Below are positions 36,586 to 45,654 of a DNA stretch of 64,000 bases, piece by piece. Made by a program: the position numbers and the translations under genes. Under the pieces are notes generated by a model. It did not search any database, was not told where the DNA came from, and worked only from the letters and a program-made list of their open reading frames with translations. Position 1 is the first letter of the stretch. Each line of letters opens with the position of its first letter. The stretch is from assembly GCA_023436225.1 (NCBI GenBank), contig JAEZKA010000003.1, positions 8,375 to 72,374 on the forward strand. The letters are read 5' to 3'. This DNA is from Bacillota bacterium. Lineage in GTDB: Bacteria > Bacillota > Clostridia > Lachnospirales > Lachnospiraceae.

Positions 36586-37977
36586 TTACTGAAGAAGCTG
36601 AAGAACCTGCTGAGGCTGCTGATTAGCCTGAGCTAACATTGCCTGAGCTGCCTGACCAAGAATAGAATTCTTTGTCTGGTTCATCATTTCCTTAGCCATA
36701 TCTACGTCACGGATACGAGATTCAGCTGCTGTTAAGTTCTCAGAAGATGTTCCTAAGTTATTGATAGTATGCTCTAAACGATTAGTATATGCACCCAGTT
36801 TAGAACGTTCTGCAGATACTTTAGTCATAGCATCTGAAATTGATTTAATCGCATTCTCAGCCCCTGATTGGCTCTTAAGATCAAGATTATTGACGCCTAG
36901 ATCGGCAGATGTCATACTTCCAATGTTGATACTCATAGTCTGATTCTGGTTAGCACCGATATGTGTTGTCAGAGCATTCTTGGTAACTTCAACATTATTT
37001 TTTGTGCCAGCTGTAGCTTCAGCTGAAGCAGCTGTAAGTGTAACGGATAAACCTATCGAATCACCTACAGTTGATACTAACGTACGACCTGATCCTGTAG
37101 CAGCAACACCATTAATTGTACCTGCAACATCTACACCTGCATCGGTTACATCTGCTGTTGCTGTTAAGTTCAGAAGTCTTGATGCAGCACCAGCACCACC
37201 ATCTGTAACAGTTATAGATTCATTTGCACCATAATCATCAGAACGCAATTCAATAGTATCAGAATTATTTGCTGCTATAACACCAATATTAGCATTATTT
37301 ACCGCATTAACAAAATTGTTAACGGTAGCTGTTCCGTCTCCTGCCACTGTATCAAAGGTAATAGCTGTACCATTAATCGTAACAGATACACTTGAAGAAG
37401 TGGTTATTGCGGCATCAGTAACAGCGCCTGTTCCATTAACTGCAGCTCTCTCAGCAGCTGTTGTAGTAACAACTTCATAGCTTCCTGCTTTAATTGCTTC
37501 ATTGTTAATCGTTGCAGTCTCTACATTTGTGTTTGTTCCATAGATCGCCTTATTACCGGAATCTCCGTTTAAGAGTTTCTTAGTATTGAATTCAGTTGTA
37601 TTTGCAATACGATCAACTTCATCTCTTAACTGATTAACTTCCTTCTGAATTTCCAAACGGTCATCATTAGTATTAGTATCGTTAGCAGATTGAACAGCCA
37701 ACTCTCGCATACGTTGTAAGATAGAATGTGTTTCGTTCAATGCGCCTTCTGCGGTTTGCACTAAAGAGATAGAATCCTGAGCATTACGGGAAGCCTGATC
37801 CAACCCACGAATCTGTCCACGCATTTTTTCAGAAATTGCAAGTCCAGCTGCATCATCACCTGCTCTGTTGATGCGAAGACCAGAGGATAATTTCTCCATA
37901 GCTTTTGCCTGACTATTACTTGCACCTGTCAATTGACGATGAGTATTAAGTGCTGCGATATTGTGATTAATTACCAT
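36586..37977 (-). CDS. fliC: Flagellin
   Basis: A 463-residue flagellin, the filament subunit. The N-terminal D0/D1 region (MVINHNIAALNTHRQLTGA..., to about 150) and the C-terminal D1/D0 region (from about 375, ending QQVLQLLQ) are well conserved. A Thr/Ala-rich variable middle domain of about 220 residues is likely surface exposed. The start at 37977 lies after GGAGGTAATT; an upstream frame start at 37992 includes the ribosome site itself. The leader carries a sigma-D type promoter and GGA sites predicted to bind CsrA. Its export chaperone FliS is encoded next to it. Confidence 0.96.
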   Translation of the reverse strand: MVINHNIAALNTHRQLTGASNSQAKAMEKLSSGLRINRAGDDAAGLAISEKMRGQIRGLDQASRNAQDSISLVQTAEGALNETHSILQRMRELAVQSANDTNTNDDRLEIQKEVNQLRDEVDRIANTTEFNTKKLLNGDSGNKAIYGTNTNVETATINNEAIKAGSYEVVTTTAAERAAVNGTGAVTDAAITTSSSVSVTINGTAITFDTVAGDGTATVNNFVNAVNNANIGVIAANNSDTIELRSDDYGANESITVTDGGAGAASRLLNLTATADVTDAGVDVAGTINGVAATGSGRTLVSTVGDSIGLSVTLTAASAEATAGTKNNVEVTKNALTTHIGANQNQTMSINIGSMTSADLGVNNLDLKSQSGAENAIKSISDAMTKVSAERSKLGAYTNRLEHTINNLGTSSENLTAAESRIRDVDMAKEMMNQTKNSILGQAAQAMLAQANQQPQQVLQLLQ

Positions 37978-37985
37978 AATAATTA

Positions 37986-38062
37986 CCTCCATGTTTTTTA
38001 TTTAAAGGTTCACTTCCATATGAACCAAGTTTTATAAATAAAATTTACTTTCTGATCCTCAG
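37986..38062 (-). promoter_or_regulatory. Predicted CsrA-binding sites in the flagellin leader
   Basis: Three GGA-containing sites on the mRNA. GGTTCA/TGAACC (38026-38021 and 38012-38007) forms a hairpin whose 8-nt loop TATGGAAG displays GGA. A second GGA is in the Shine-Dalgarno (GGAGG, 37990-37986). A third, CTGAGGATCAG (38062-38052), has GGA in a tight loop. The hairpin-loop plus Shine-Dalgarno pair repeats the two-site layout known for hag mRNA in Bacillus. Confidence 0.55.
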
Positions 38063-38111
38063 GCCGTACGCTCCTTTGATTTCTTCTGTAAATCTTATCT
38101 ACTTATCTTAT

Positions 38112-38139
38112 ATATCGGATGTTGTTATTTATTACTTTA
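38112..38139 (-). promoter_or_regulatory. Sigma-D (FliA-type) promoter of flagellin
   Basis: On the minus strand TAAA (38139-38136), 15-bp spacer, ATCCGATAT (38120-38112), close to the sigma-D consensus TAAA-N15-GCCGATAT. It gives a leader of about 130 nt. Confidence 0.8.
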
Positions 38140-38158
38140 TACTTATTCTGATAATATT

Positions 38159-38650
38159 TTATTTTTTTTTGTCAAAGAAATAGGATTGCTGTTGATTCTG
38201 GTTCGCCATATTTTTATAGTAGTTGTTGGCAGATTTCATATTCATCTTTGAATCTCGAATACCCTTTCTCTTTCGCTGTAGATACAACTCCAGATTGGTT
38301 TTGTTCCTAAGTTCAATTGCCTGTAATGTAACCCCTTTGTCTGTTACTTCAGATATTAAACCGGTTAATCGTGCAATCTCCTTCTGATAACTTCCAGGAT
38401 GATTATGGAGCTCTTCCTTGACTCTCTGGTAGATTTGTTCAAAGCCGTCATCCAGCTTAAGAATTATTTCGATCATCTCATCCTTCTTCTGAAATATTAA
38501 CTCGAAGTGGTCCTCATCCATTGTTTCTTGACCGATCTTAATCTCCTGTTCCATGGAAAGCAGAATTAAATGATCTAGGGCATCGCTCTTTTTAACTAGA
38601 GAAGCCTCTAATAAGGCTATATAGGTATCCTTCTGATTCTCATGCTCCAT
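38159..38650 (-). CDS. Helical flagellar chaperone-like protein (FliT/FlgN-like)
   Basis: A 163-residue, mostly helical and charged protein with a long coiled-coil look and a Lys/Gln-rich C-terminus (NQNQQQSYFFDKKK). The start chosen is an ATG at 38650 after GGGAAAGG; a TTG at 38695 would overlap fliS. It is the last gene of the flaG-fliD-fliS run, the place where FliT-type export chaperones are commonly found. Sequence identity to FliT is not evident, so the function rests on context and shape. Confidence 0.55.
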   Translation of the reverse strand: MEHENQKDTYIALLEASLVKKSDALDHLILLSMEQEIKIGQETMDEDHFELIFQKKDEMIEIILKLDDGFEQIYQRVKEELHNHPGSYQKEIARLTGLISEVTDKGVTLQAIELRNKTNLELYLQRKRKGIRDSKMNMKSANNYYKNMANQNQQQSYFFDKKK

Positions 38651-38687
38651 ATTATATGCCTTTCCCAATGAAACACTGTTAAAATCC

Positions 38688-39053
38688 TTATACAAGCTTC
38701 ATCGCTTCCTTCCACGTATCACGTAGCTCTCGGATAAATCCCAAAGCTTCTTCGAGTATTTTAGTATTCTTATTAATATTTGCATCGATTAATCTACGAA
38801 AAATGTAGTCATACATCAATTCAAATTCCATAGCAATCGGTATCTCCGGGTTGAGCGTTGATCGAAGCTCAGTTATAATATTCTCCGCCTTAATTATATT
38901 TAAATTAGACTTTGGTAAGTCCTGCTTTTCAATTGCCATGATAGCTATATTGCAAAACTTGATCGCCCCGTCATACAGCATTAAGGTAAGCTCCGCCGGC
39001 GAGGCTGTCAATATCTTACTGTCTTGATAGGCTGCTACTGCATTCATAGCCAT
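38688..39053 (-). CDS. fliS: Flagellin export chaperone FliS
   Basis: A 121-residue FliS with the typical N-terminus (AVAAYQDSKILTASPAELTLMLYDGAIKFC). FliS binds the flagellin C-terminus, prevents early polymerisation and delivers it to the export gate. The ATG follows ATAGGAGGTAAT. It is 35 bp downstream of fliD. Confidence 0.95.
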   Translation of the reverse strand: MAMNAVAAYQDSKILTASPAELTLMLYDGAIKFCNIAIMAIEKQDLPKSNLNIIKAENIITELRSTLNPEIPIAMEFELMYDYIFRRLIDANINKNTKILEEALGFIRELRDTWKEAMKLV

Positions 39054-39088
39054 AACATATTACCTCCTATATTACATTTTGCTTTTTC

Positions 39089-40657
39089 TTATGAGCTTGT
39101 GCTAGTTCCAATAAGCGATGAAAGATAGGAGCTTTTCGAATTTAATTGCGACATCATTTTCTCCATCGCAGTAAACTGGTTATAATATCGAGTCTCCAGT
39201 TTAGTAAGACGTTTCTCCTGAGACTTAAGAGCATCCTTATAATCATCTACGGTATTTTTCATTTCTTTATCATTATAAAAAGTTAATGCACTGCTGATTG
39301 GTGTACTTTTCATTTGATCCGTCATTGTACTATACAGCTTGTTGGCAAACTCGTTAAATACTTTCATGACAGCATCTGGATTTTCCATCAAGGCTTTCAT
39401 TAATTTATCCTCCTTCGAATTAACCAGAGCATCATCCTTATCTCCGCTGATATGTAGCAATCCTTTCTCTGTATAATCAACCGAGGTAATTCCAAGATTG
39501 GCCAACGAATAATACTTTCCTTCGTAGCTAATCTTTACAGAGGTAATCGCTCTCATAGAACTAATAACAGAGCTAGCAACGCCATCTCTACGAAGCAGAG
39601 AATCCTTTATCTTATTATTCCATTTCTCAATGTCATCCTCTGACATTGCCTTTTTTTGTTCGTCTGTTAATGGATCGTAGCCTTTGGCAGAATCAGCATT
39701 GTATGCTGAATTTAAATCTCTTAAGACATCATTGTAGGATTTTACAAAGTCCTTAATCATATCATAAACTGCCTGAGTATCTCTAGTTACACTAATATTA
39801 ATCACTTCATCATCACTATGATCCGCATTATCTAATCCACTTGTGATGTTTTTAACGGTTATGTTAAGTCCATTAACAGAAATTGAATTCGTAGAGTTCA
39901 TAATCTCTGCGCCATTATAGAATACAATAGCATCCTTCGGCTCAATCACTGAAACACCGTTAGTAACCGTTACATCGGTAGTACCATTCACAGTATCCTT
40001 AGTGAAGGTGATATCACTTAGTCCTAGTCTTGTCAAATCAACCGGTTTTGATGTATCCGTTGACTTTATGGAGAATGCGTTGTCAATACCACTTGATTTT
40101 GAACTTATGAAGAAACGCTGTTGAGCAGTATCATATGAAGCATTCAATCCAGCTTCCTGCATTGCGTTCACGACATCACCAATGGTAGTATTCGCAGTAA
40201 TCTCTAATACCTTAGGCTTATTACCTCCATCGATTGTTATTGATGCACCAGCCACCGGTTTTAGGTTTAATGAAGAAAGTTTCGTGTTATAGGAAGCATT
40301 ACCTGTCAGCTCAGGTGGTCTCACACCGGTTATAAACTGAGCACTTGCAACAGATTTCACTTTAACGCTATGAGAGCCTTCCGGTACAGAGGAATTGGCG
40401 CTAACTTCGACCTTTGCTTCATTAGAAGTGGCTGCTTTTTTCGCCATGAATCCACCTTGCATCTTCACCTTTGATAAAGAACCAGTATAAAAATTATAGA
40501 TCTTAGAATTGAGTGTCTTCCACTTCTCCTGCTTCCACTCCAGCTTCGTGATATTATTTTCAATATTAGTAGCCTTGGTACGCTGTGCAGTCATTAACTC
40601 CTTAACAATACTTTCGGTATCCATTCCGGATGCCATTCCTGACATTCTTATTGGCAT
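39089..40657 (-). CDS. fliD: Flagellar filament cap protein FliD (hook-associated protein 2)
   Basis: A 522-residue FliD. The N-terminal coiled region begins with RMSGMASGMDTESIVKELMTAQ. Middle domains carry an Ig-like part. The C-terminal coiled coil (about 475-515, KDALKSQEKRLTKLETRYYNQF) completes the capping pentamer. It caps the growing filament and helps fold flagellin. The ATG is 7 nt after AAGGAGG. Confidence 0.94.
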   Translation of the reverse strand: MPIRMSGMASGMDTESIVKELMTAQRTKATNIENNITKLEWKQEKWKTLNSKIYNFYTGSLSKVKMQGGFMAKKAATSNEAKVEVSANSSVPEGSHSVKVKSVASAQFITGVRPPELTGNASYNTKLSSLNLKPVAGASITIDGGNKPKVLEITANTTIGDVVNAMQEAGLNASYDTAQQRFFISSKSSGIDNAFSIKSTDTSKPVDLTRLGLSDITFTKDTVNGTTDVTVTNGVSVIEPKDAIVFYNGAEIMNSTNSISVNGLNITVKNITSGLDNADHSDDEVINISVTRDTQAVYDMIKDFVKSYNDVLRDLNSAYNADSAKGYDPLTDEQKKAMSEDDIEKWNNKIKDSLLRRDGVASSVISSMRAITSVKISYEGKYYSLANLGITSVDYTEKGLLHISGDKDDALVNSKEDKLMKALMENPDAVMKVFNEFANKLYSTMTDQMKSTPISSALTFYNDKEMKNTVDDYKDALKSQEKRLTKLETRYYNQFTAMEKMMSQLNSKSSYLSSLIGTSTSS

Positions 40658-40669
40658 AGCTACACCTCC

Positions 40670-41083
40670 TTATCTCTTCTCGTCAACAATCAAACCTGCG
40701 AACTCCCACAATTTCTGAACCAGCTCCATGGTCTCTTCTGGTGGGATTTCGCGAATTACTTCATCGGTATCTCGATCGATCACCTTGATAGCAATACGAT
40801 TGATGTCTTCGTATATCGTAAATTCACATTTTGTTCTCTTAAACTTTAGTTTGCTATTGGCATTACTAATTGCACTCTTCAGCAAATTAGCCTCTGCCGT
40901 CTTATCCTTTTGTTCATTTTCCTTGCTCTGTTCGTACTGATTGTTAAAATGCGAATCAATCTGTATTACTGTCTCAGTTTTAGCCGTATCAGTAGTAGGT
41001 ACCTGCAGACTAATATTCGGTATTTTTTGATCCGGTTTTACAACATCACGATAAGCAGACCCAGATATTCCTTCCAGCGCCAT
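40670..41083 (-). CDS. flaG: FlaG family flagellar protein
   Basis: A 137-residue protein with the C-terminal FlaG domain (LKFKRTKCEFTIYEDINR and KVIDRDTDEVIREIPPEE). FlaG affects filament length in several genera. Two close ATGs exist; the one at 41083 has a good 9-nt distance from GGAGG, the one at 41089 only 3. It is the first gene of the flaG-fliD-fliS unit and follows a sigma-D type promoter. Confidence 0.88.
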   Translation of the reverse strand: MALEGISGSAYRDVVKPDQKIPNISLQVPTTDTAKTETVIQIDSHFNNQYEQSKENEQKDKTAEANLLKSAISNANSKLKFKRTKCEFTIYEDINRIAIKVIDRDTDEVIREIPPEETMELVQKLWEFAGLIVDEKR

Positions 41084-41183
41084 CTTCATACACCTCCATG
41101 TGTGGTAAACGTTGTTATTTCGTTTCTTAACCGTACTTATCTTTTGTCATCCTTGATTATACGCTAATAAGTAGATACTCTAT

Positions 41184-41211
41184 TTATCGGATACATTGAA
41201 CAAAATAATTA
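41184..41211 (-). promoter_or_regulatory. Sigma-D type promoter of the flaG-fliD-fliS unit
   Basis: On the minus strand TAAT (41211-41208), 15-bp spacer, ATCCGATAA (41192-41184), about 100 bp upstream of the flaG start. Confidence 0.7.
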
Positions 41212-41240
41212 TACTAAGGTAAAATTATTTAATCATTTTA

Positions 41241-41459
41241 TTAAAAGAGATGTTTAAGAACCTCATCAGGTACTGTAGTCTCAGCCGCTTCTCTATTCGA
41301 TTCCTGAATTTGTATATAGAGCTCTTTTCGATAGATTGGAACTGATTTTGGTGCGCTAATTCCTATCTTTACCTGATCACCCTTTACCTCTAGGATTGTT
41401 ATTTCGATTTCATTTCCTATCATAATTGATTCATTTATTTTTCTTGTCAGGGCTAGCAT
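41241..41459 (-). CDS. csrA: Carbon storage regulator CsrA
   Basis: A 72-residue CsrA (MLALTRKINESIMIGNEIEI; conserved GDQVKIGISAPKSVPIYRKE). It binds GGA sites in mRNA leaders, usually blocking translation. The start overlaps fliW by 7 nt and its ribosome binding site (GGGGG) lies inside fliW. In motile Firmicutes CsrA represses flagellin translation and is neutralised by FliW, which is encoded directly upstream here. Confidence 0.95.
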   Translation of the reverse strand: MLALTRKINESIMIGNEIEITILEVKGDQVKIGISAPKSVPIYRKELYIQIQESNREAAETTVPDEVLKHLF

Positions 41460-41926
41460 ACATTCGCCCCCTTTTTTGCTTTTATGCTGTCCAGTTTATC
41501 ATAGAAGTAATTCTTTACCTCATAATCAGAATTTTCCACGATTACCTGAACTCCTTTTCTGGTATCCGAGTTAAAAATAAAAGGTGCTTTCAGATTAGCC
41601 GATATTTTGCTGACATCAGATGGAACCGTAATTGACACCATAACAATCAGGTTTGTATCGGTCAGCTTGTCGAGGGATTTTAAGTATTCATCTTCAATTT
41701 CCGGGTTATAATCTTCTTTAATCAAAAAGGGACTGACGATAGGAATGGAAAGTGAAGGTTCATCAATGCTTTGAAGCCAGGATATATTAGGCTGTTCTCC
41801 ATCCTCATTATCAAATAAAATAGTATAATCCTTGAATTCTTCAAATCCTAATATGCCACCATCAAAGTGTATGATTTTATTTTCATCTAAATCGATTTCC
41901 CCAAAGTGTTTCGTCTTTATCAGCAT
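41453..41926 (-). CDS. fliW: Flagellar assembly factor FliW
   Basis: A 157-residue FliW with the conserved GGILGFEEFKDYTIL pattern near residues 28-42. FliW binds flagellin and, when flagellin is exported, becomes free to bind and inactivate CsrA. The ATG follows GAAAGGAAGG. Its tight coupling to csrA matches the partner-switch arrangement found in Bacillus. Confidence 0.94.
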   Translation of the reverse strand: MLIKTKHFGEIDLDENKIIHFDGGILGFEEFKDYTILFDNEDGEQPNISWLQSIDEPSLSIPIVSPFLIKEDYNPEIEDEYLKSLDKLTDTNLIVMVSITVPSDVSKISANLKAPFIFNSDTRKGVQVIVENSDYEVKNYFYDKLDSIKAKKGANVC

Positions 41927-42004
41927 TTCAATACCTTCCTTTCGTAATTAGTATGTGCAACTCCATCTTTTGTATCAGATTATATTGTATCATTATTACA
42001 GATG

Positions 42005-43495
42005 CTACCTCAGATAGTCAAGCAATGTATTTTGTACTATCTTCGAGGCTGCCGAAAGTGACGCATTATATATCGTCTCAGCAGAGCTGTATTTAATTAT
42101 AGTTTCTGCAATATCCGCATCCTCATTGGTGGATAATAAATCTTCAAAATCAACCTTCTGGCTGGATAAACGCTCTTCGGTGAGCTCCAATCTGACATAT
42201 CTGCTGCCAAGGTCTGAAACCGCGATATTGACCCTGTTCTGTTCTGCAGATGACATTGAGATACCACGAGAAAAGGCCTGCTGCATATTCTCCTTTTTAA
42301 GCTCAAGCTCCGTATCCAGCTGCTCCTTCATCTTATTATAGCGAGCCCTATCATTATCAGAAATTGTAGTATCCTTTAGGCGGTTTTCAACCTCTTTAAC
42401 AATATTCTCTACCGAGATTACTTCGTTAACCGCATTCACGATATCACTGATTGTCCTTCCAATCTGGTGAGAGAAGGCATCGCTCCCCTCTGTATTGATC
42501 GTAAGCTTCTGATTGAAATTCACCTCATACTGAATCTTCTGGTCTTCCTTTGTAAATTCGATCTCATCTTGCTCCGGCTTTAAGCTGTCCGTCATCTTAC
42601 AATTAAAATAATGCTCCGGTTTCAGGTCACCCTTCGCAAAGCCCGACTTATCGTAGGTCAGATTAATATTTTCCGCAGTACGAAGAGTTTCATATATATC
42701 TTTACCTAGAATCACCTCACCTGTCTCCGGGATATAATTAATCTCACCGCCTTCTGGTGTATATGCTGCAGGATCCTCAAGCGAGCATACTCTTGTAATA
42801 TTGAACGACTGATCGACCAAAGCACCGGAGGTGTTCCTGATCGAACAGTTAATCTTCTCAGGATTGTTGGAGCTTAAGCCTTCATAGGATAACTGAAGTC
42901 GATAGCTCTGCTTGTATTCGGGAGCCTTATCAAAGGTGTTTCCGGTAGCAAAATCCGACAATTTATAACCGCCAATGGTCTTATCTATAATTTGTATCTG
43001 GTCTCCAGTAAAATTCTCCGTAATCGAATAATTCAGGTTCGGCGTATCCTCAGTAAAGATCAAAGAGCTGTCTGTTTTATATCCAGTGAAGACATATCTT
43101 CCTGCATAATTGGTATTGCCCTCCTGATAGATCTGCTGCTTCATCTGTTCCAAATTCTCTACAATTGCAGATCGGTCATTGGCTGTCAACGTATCTGTAC
43201 TTCCCTGAATACAGTAAGTATTAATCGAGGAAAGAATACCATTCACCGTAGTCAAAGCACTCTCCGTCACATCCATCCATGATTTAGCATCCGGAATATT
43301 CTTCTCATAATATTGCTCAAGCTCCGAAAGGTTCGTACGAAGCTTCAGCGCTCTTACCGCAATAATCGGGTCTTCGGAAGGCCTCTGAATCTTCTTCCCC
43401 GTGGAGTATTGCTGCTCCAAAGCAGTCATATTGACTTTATTCTTATTGATATTATTCATCATATTGTTTGTCATCATTCGATTCGTTATTCTCAT
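42005..43495 (-). CDS. flgL: Flagellar hook-associated protein FlgL
   Basis: A 496-residue FlgL with flagellin-like ends: the N-terminus MRITNRMMTNNMMNNINKNK and the C-terminal part (YSSAETIYNASLSAASKI). It joins hook and filament together with FlgK. The middle domain is larger than in E. coli, where FlgL is about 317 residues. The ATG follows AGGGGGTTAGGATA. It is downstream of two flgK genes and a cluster of hairpins. Confidence 0.93.
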   Translation of the reverse strand: MRITNRMMTNNMMNNINKNKVNMTALEQQYSTGKKIQRPSEDPIIAVRALKLRTNLSELEQYYEKNIPDAKSWMDVTESALTTVNGILSSINTYCIQGSTDTLTANDRSAIVENLEQMKQQIYQEGNTNYAGRYVFTGYKTDSSLIFTEDTPNLNYSITENFTGDQIQIIDKTIGGYKLSDFATGNTFDKAPEYKQSYRLQLSYEGLSSNNPEKINCSIRNTSGALVDQSFNITRVCSLEDPAAYTPEGGEINYIPETGEVILGKDIYETLRTAENINLTYDKSGFAKGDLKPEHYFNCKMTDSLKPEQDEIEFTKEDQKIQYEVNFNQKLTINTEGSDAFSHQIGRTISDIVNAVNEVISVENIVKEVENRLKDTTISDNDRARYNKMKEQLDTELELKKENMQQAFSRGISMSSAEQNRVNIAVSDLGSRYVRLELTEERLSSQKVDFEDLLSTNEDADIAETIIKYSSAETIYNASLSAASKIVQNTLLDYLR

Positions 43496-43588
43496 TATCC
43501 TAACCCCCTATCCCGATATTCTATATTATCACTAATTATCACTTTATATCAAAACCAGATCTATTCATAATACATACTGCCAACACTT

Positions 43589-43760
43589 GAAAGAACGTAA
43601 AATGAATTTTAATTAATAAATGAATTTCCAATGGAATTCATTTTATCTCCTAGCCACTACCCGAAAGAATGTAAAATGAATTTTCAATGGAATTCATTTT
43701 ATATTCTTTCCTAGGAATGGGTATGACAGAAAGCGCATTTTGCTTTCTATACCCATTCCT
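43589..43760 (-). repeat. Hairpin cluster and duplicated sequence between flgK and flgL
   Basis: A near-direct repeat: GAAAGAAcGTAAAATGAATTTT at 43589 and GAAAGAATGTAAAATGAATTTT at 43663. The second copy ends in a complementary arm (to 43710), forming a long hairpin. Immediately beside it AGGAATGGGTAT (43713-43724) and ATACCCATTCCT (43749-43760), with inner AGAAAGC/GCTTTCT, form another strong hairpin that overlaps the flgK stop codon. Confidence 0.65.
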
Positions 43761-45612
43761 ATGCGCCCATATAATTAATCAACTTATCATATATCTCATC
43801 CATTACTGATATAACCTTTGCAGATAAATTATAAGCATTCTGGTAACGGACCAAGTTCATCGCTTCCTCATCTACATCCACACCGGAGACGGATAATCTC
43901 TGGTTGGTGATGCTTTTCAGAATATTGGACTGGCCATCGGAGAAATTTGCTGCTTTTGTGGTATCAATACCAATCTCAGCTACTAATGTCTGAAAGAAGC
44001 CATCGGGTGTACCTTGATCAAATAACTTCTTATTTTCCTTCAACGCAATTAGCTTCTCAACGATATCATTTGCTTCGGTACCATTCGTAATGTTAGTCGC
44101 CGTTGCCAATTTATTGGCATCCCGTATCATCTCTTCATTGATTGTGACATTCGATGCTGTCACAAAATAATAGGAACCATAAAGCGGTTCATCCTTCGGA
44201 ATCTCTTCATAAAATCCACCTGTTTGAGAATTGAAGGTATCAAAATCATAATAACCATAATCATCTGAATCTAAGAGCGGCCCGAAGGTATAATCTCTAC
44301 CGCTGACCTTACTTGTAGCACTGAAAACATCCATACCGGCTTTACCGTCCAGGTCCTTACCTGTTCTATGTATATCATTAAATGCTTTCGAGAAGGTACG
44401 AACAAATTCGTTCAATTGCTCCATATAATATGGAATTCCCTTGTAATTGATGCTTTCACCCACCTGAGTATTCACATCGATCTCATCCACTGCTACATAT
44501 TCTTCCAGTTCAAAGGTATAGACAAATTTTCCATCAGAATCTTTTGTAACTTCAAAACCGGAATACCGATAATCTCGATTCCCTACCGTTACAACTCCTG
44601 TCTCGGGAATATTCAGCTTTTCAACCGAATTGATATTCGTATCAACCAGAGTAACTACATTAGTACCCGCTTCTGCCGATCCCTTACCTTGTAGGTTAAA
44701 TTGGTTATTACCATCACGAACCTCGAATAATGCCTGTAGCGTTCCACCCAGAGAAGCACTTCTAATATCAAGCTCCTGACCATTTTCCCATTGGATATCA
44801 TATAAGCCTTCCACATCATTCAGGTTAGCCTTTTTCTCTCTAGGTACTACCTGTAAGGAGTTATAATTACTAGTGTCCACCAGAGTGATACTGTCAAGCT
44901 TTACAACATAGCTGGTAATGCCAATTCCTGCGCCTACCTTCTTCTCAGTTACCGATATATTGGCAATCTCAGATAGCTCATCCACTAAAAGCGCTCTCTG
45001 ATCTCGTAAATCGTTGGCTGTTCCACCGGTTACCTCCAGCGTATTAATCTGTTTGGTCAACGCTGCTATCTGCTGTGCACAGGAATTAATCTGATCCACC
45101 TTATTACGGATCTCAAAGTTACATTCCTCTTGAATACTGTTCATATTCACTGATAAAGAGTTAAAATACTCCGTAAAGCTTTTTGCATAATTAACAACCT
45201 GGGTTCGTACATTCAGGCTCGACGGATCCTTGGATAACTCCTGTAGGCTCTCATACATGGAGTTAAAGGTTGTCGTAAACCCTTCAACGCTAACTTCGTT
45301 AAAATAGCTCTCAATTTCATTCATATAATACGATTTTCCAGAGTATTCTCCATAAAGGGTATTGTTCTTCCTATACTTCGAATCGTAATATTCCTCTCTT
45401 TTCTGAACAACTCCGGTCACGCTGACACCGGTACCTGCCATACCGTAGGTTGAATTCATCTTTAATGCTTTGCCAGCCTTCTGCTCCATTACCTGTCTGG
45501 AATAGCCCTCCGTCTCCGCATTGGAGATATTATGAGCCGTCGTATCCAATGCCGACTGATATGCATATAATCCGGTTTGTCCGATATTCAATCCAAAAAA
45601 TGTCGATGACAT
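43759..45612 (-). CDS. flgK: Flagellar hook-associated protein FlgK (second copy)
   Basis: A 617-residue FlgK with the N-terminal flg_bb_rod motif (NIGQTGLYAYQSALDTTAHNISNAETEGYSRQ) and a conserved C-terminal Flg_bbr_C end (NLVRYQNAYNLSAKVISVMDEI). It forms the first hook-filament junction ring. It lies 42 bp downstream of another flgK-like gene on the same strand, so it may be a specialised paralogue. The ATG follows TTGGAGTGAG. Confidence 0.92.
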   Translation of the reverse strand: MSSTFFGLNIGQTGLYAYQSALDTTAHNISNAETEGYSRQVMEQKAGKALKMNSTYGMAGTGVSVTGVVQKREEYYDSKYRKNNTLYGEYSGKSYYMNEIESYFNEVSVEGFTTTFNSMYESLQELSKDPSSLNVRTQVVNYAKSFTEYFNSLSVNMNSIQEECNFEIRNKVDQINSCAQQIAALTKQINTLEVTGGTANDLRDQRALLVDELSEIANISVTEKKVGAGIGITSYVVKLDSITLVDTSNYNSLQVVPREKKANLNDVEGLYDIQWENGQELDIRSASLGGTLQALFEVRDGNNQFNLQGKGSAEAGTNVVTLVDTNINSVEKLNIPETGVVTVGNRDYRYSGFEVTKDSDGKFVYTFELEEYVAVDEIDVNTQVGESINYKGIPYYMEQLNEFVRTFSKAFNDIHRTGKDLDGKAGMDVFSATSKVSGRDYTFGPLLDSDDYGYYDFDTFNSQTGGFYEEIPKDEPLYGSYYFVTASNVTINEEMIRDANKLATATNITNGTEANDIVEKLIALKENKKLFDQGTPDGFFQTLVAEIGIDTTKAANFSDGQSNILKSITNQRLSVSGVDVDEEAMNLVRYQNAYNLSAKVISVMDEIYDKLINYMGA

Positions 45613-45654
45613 AATCTCACTCCAATCCTGAACCTGTAGTCGCCTTTATTTATT

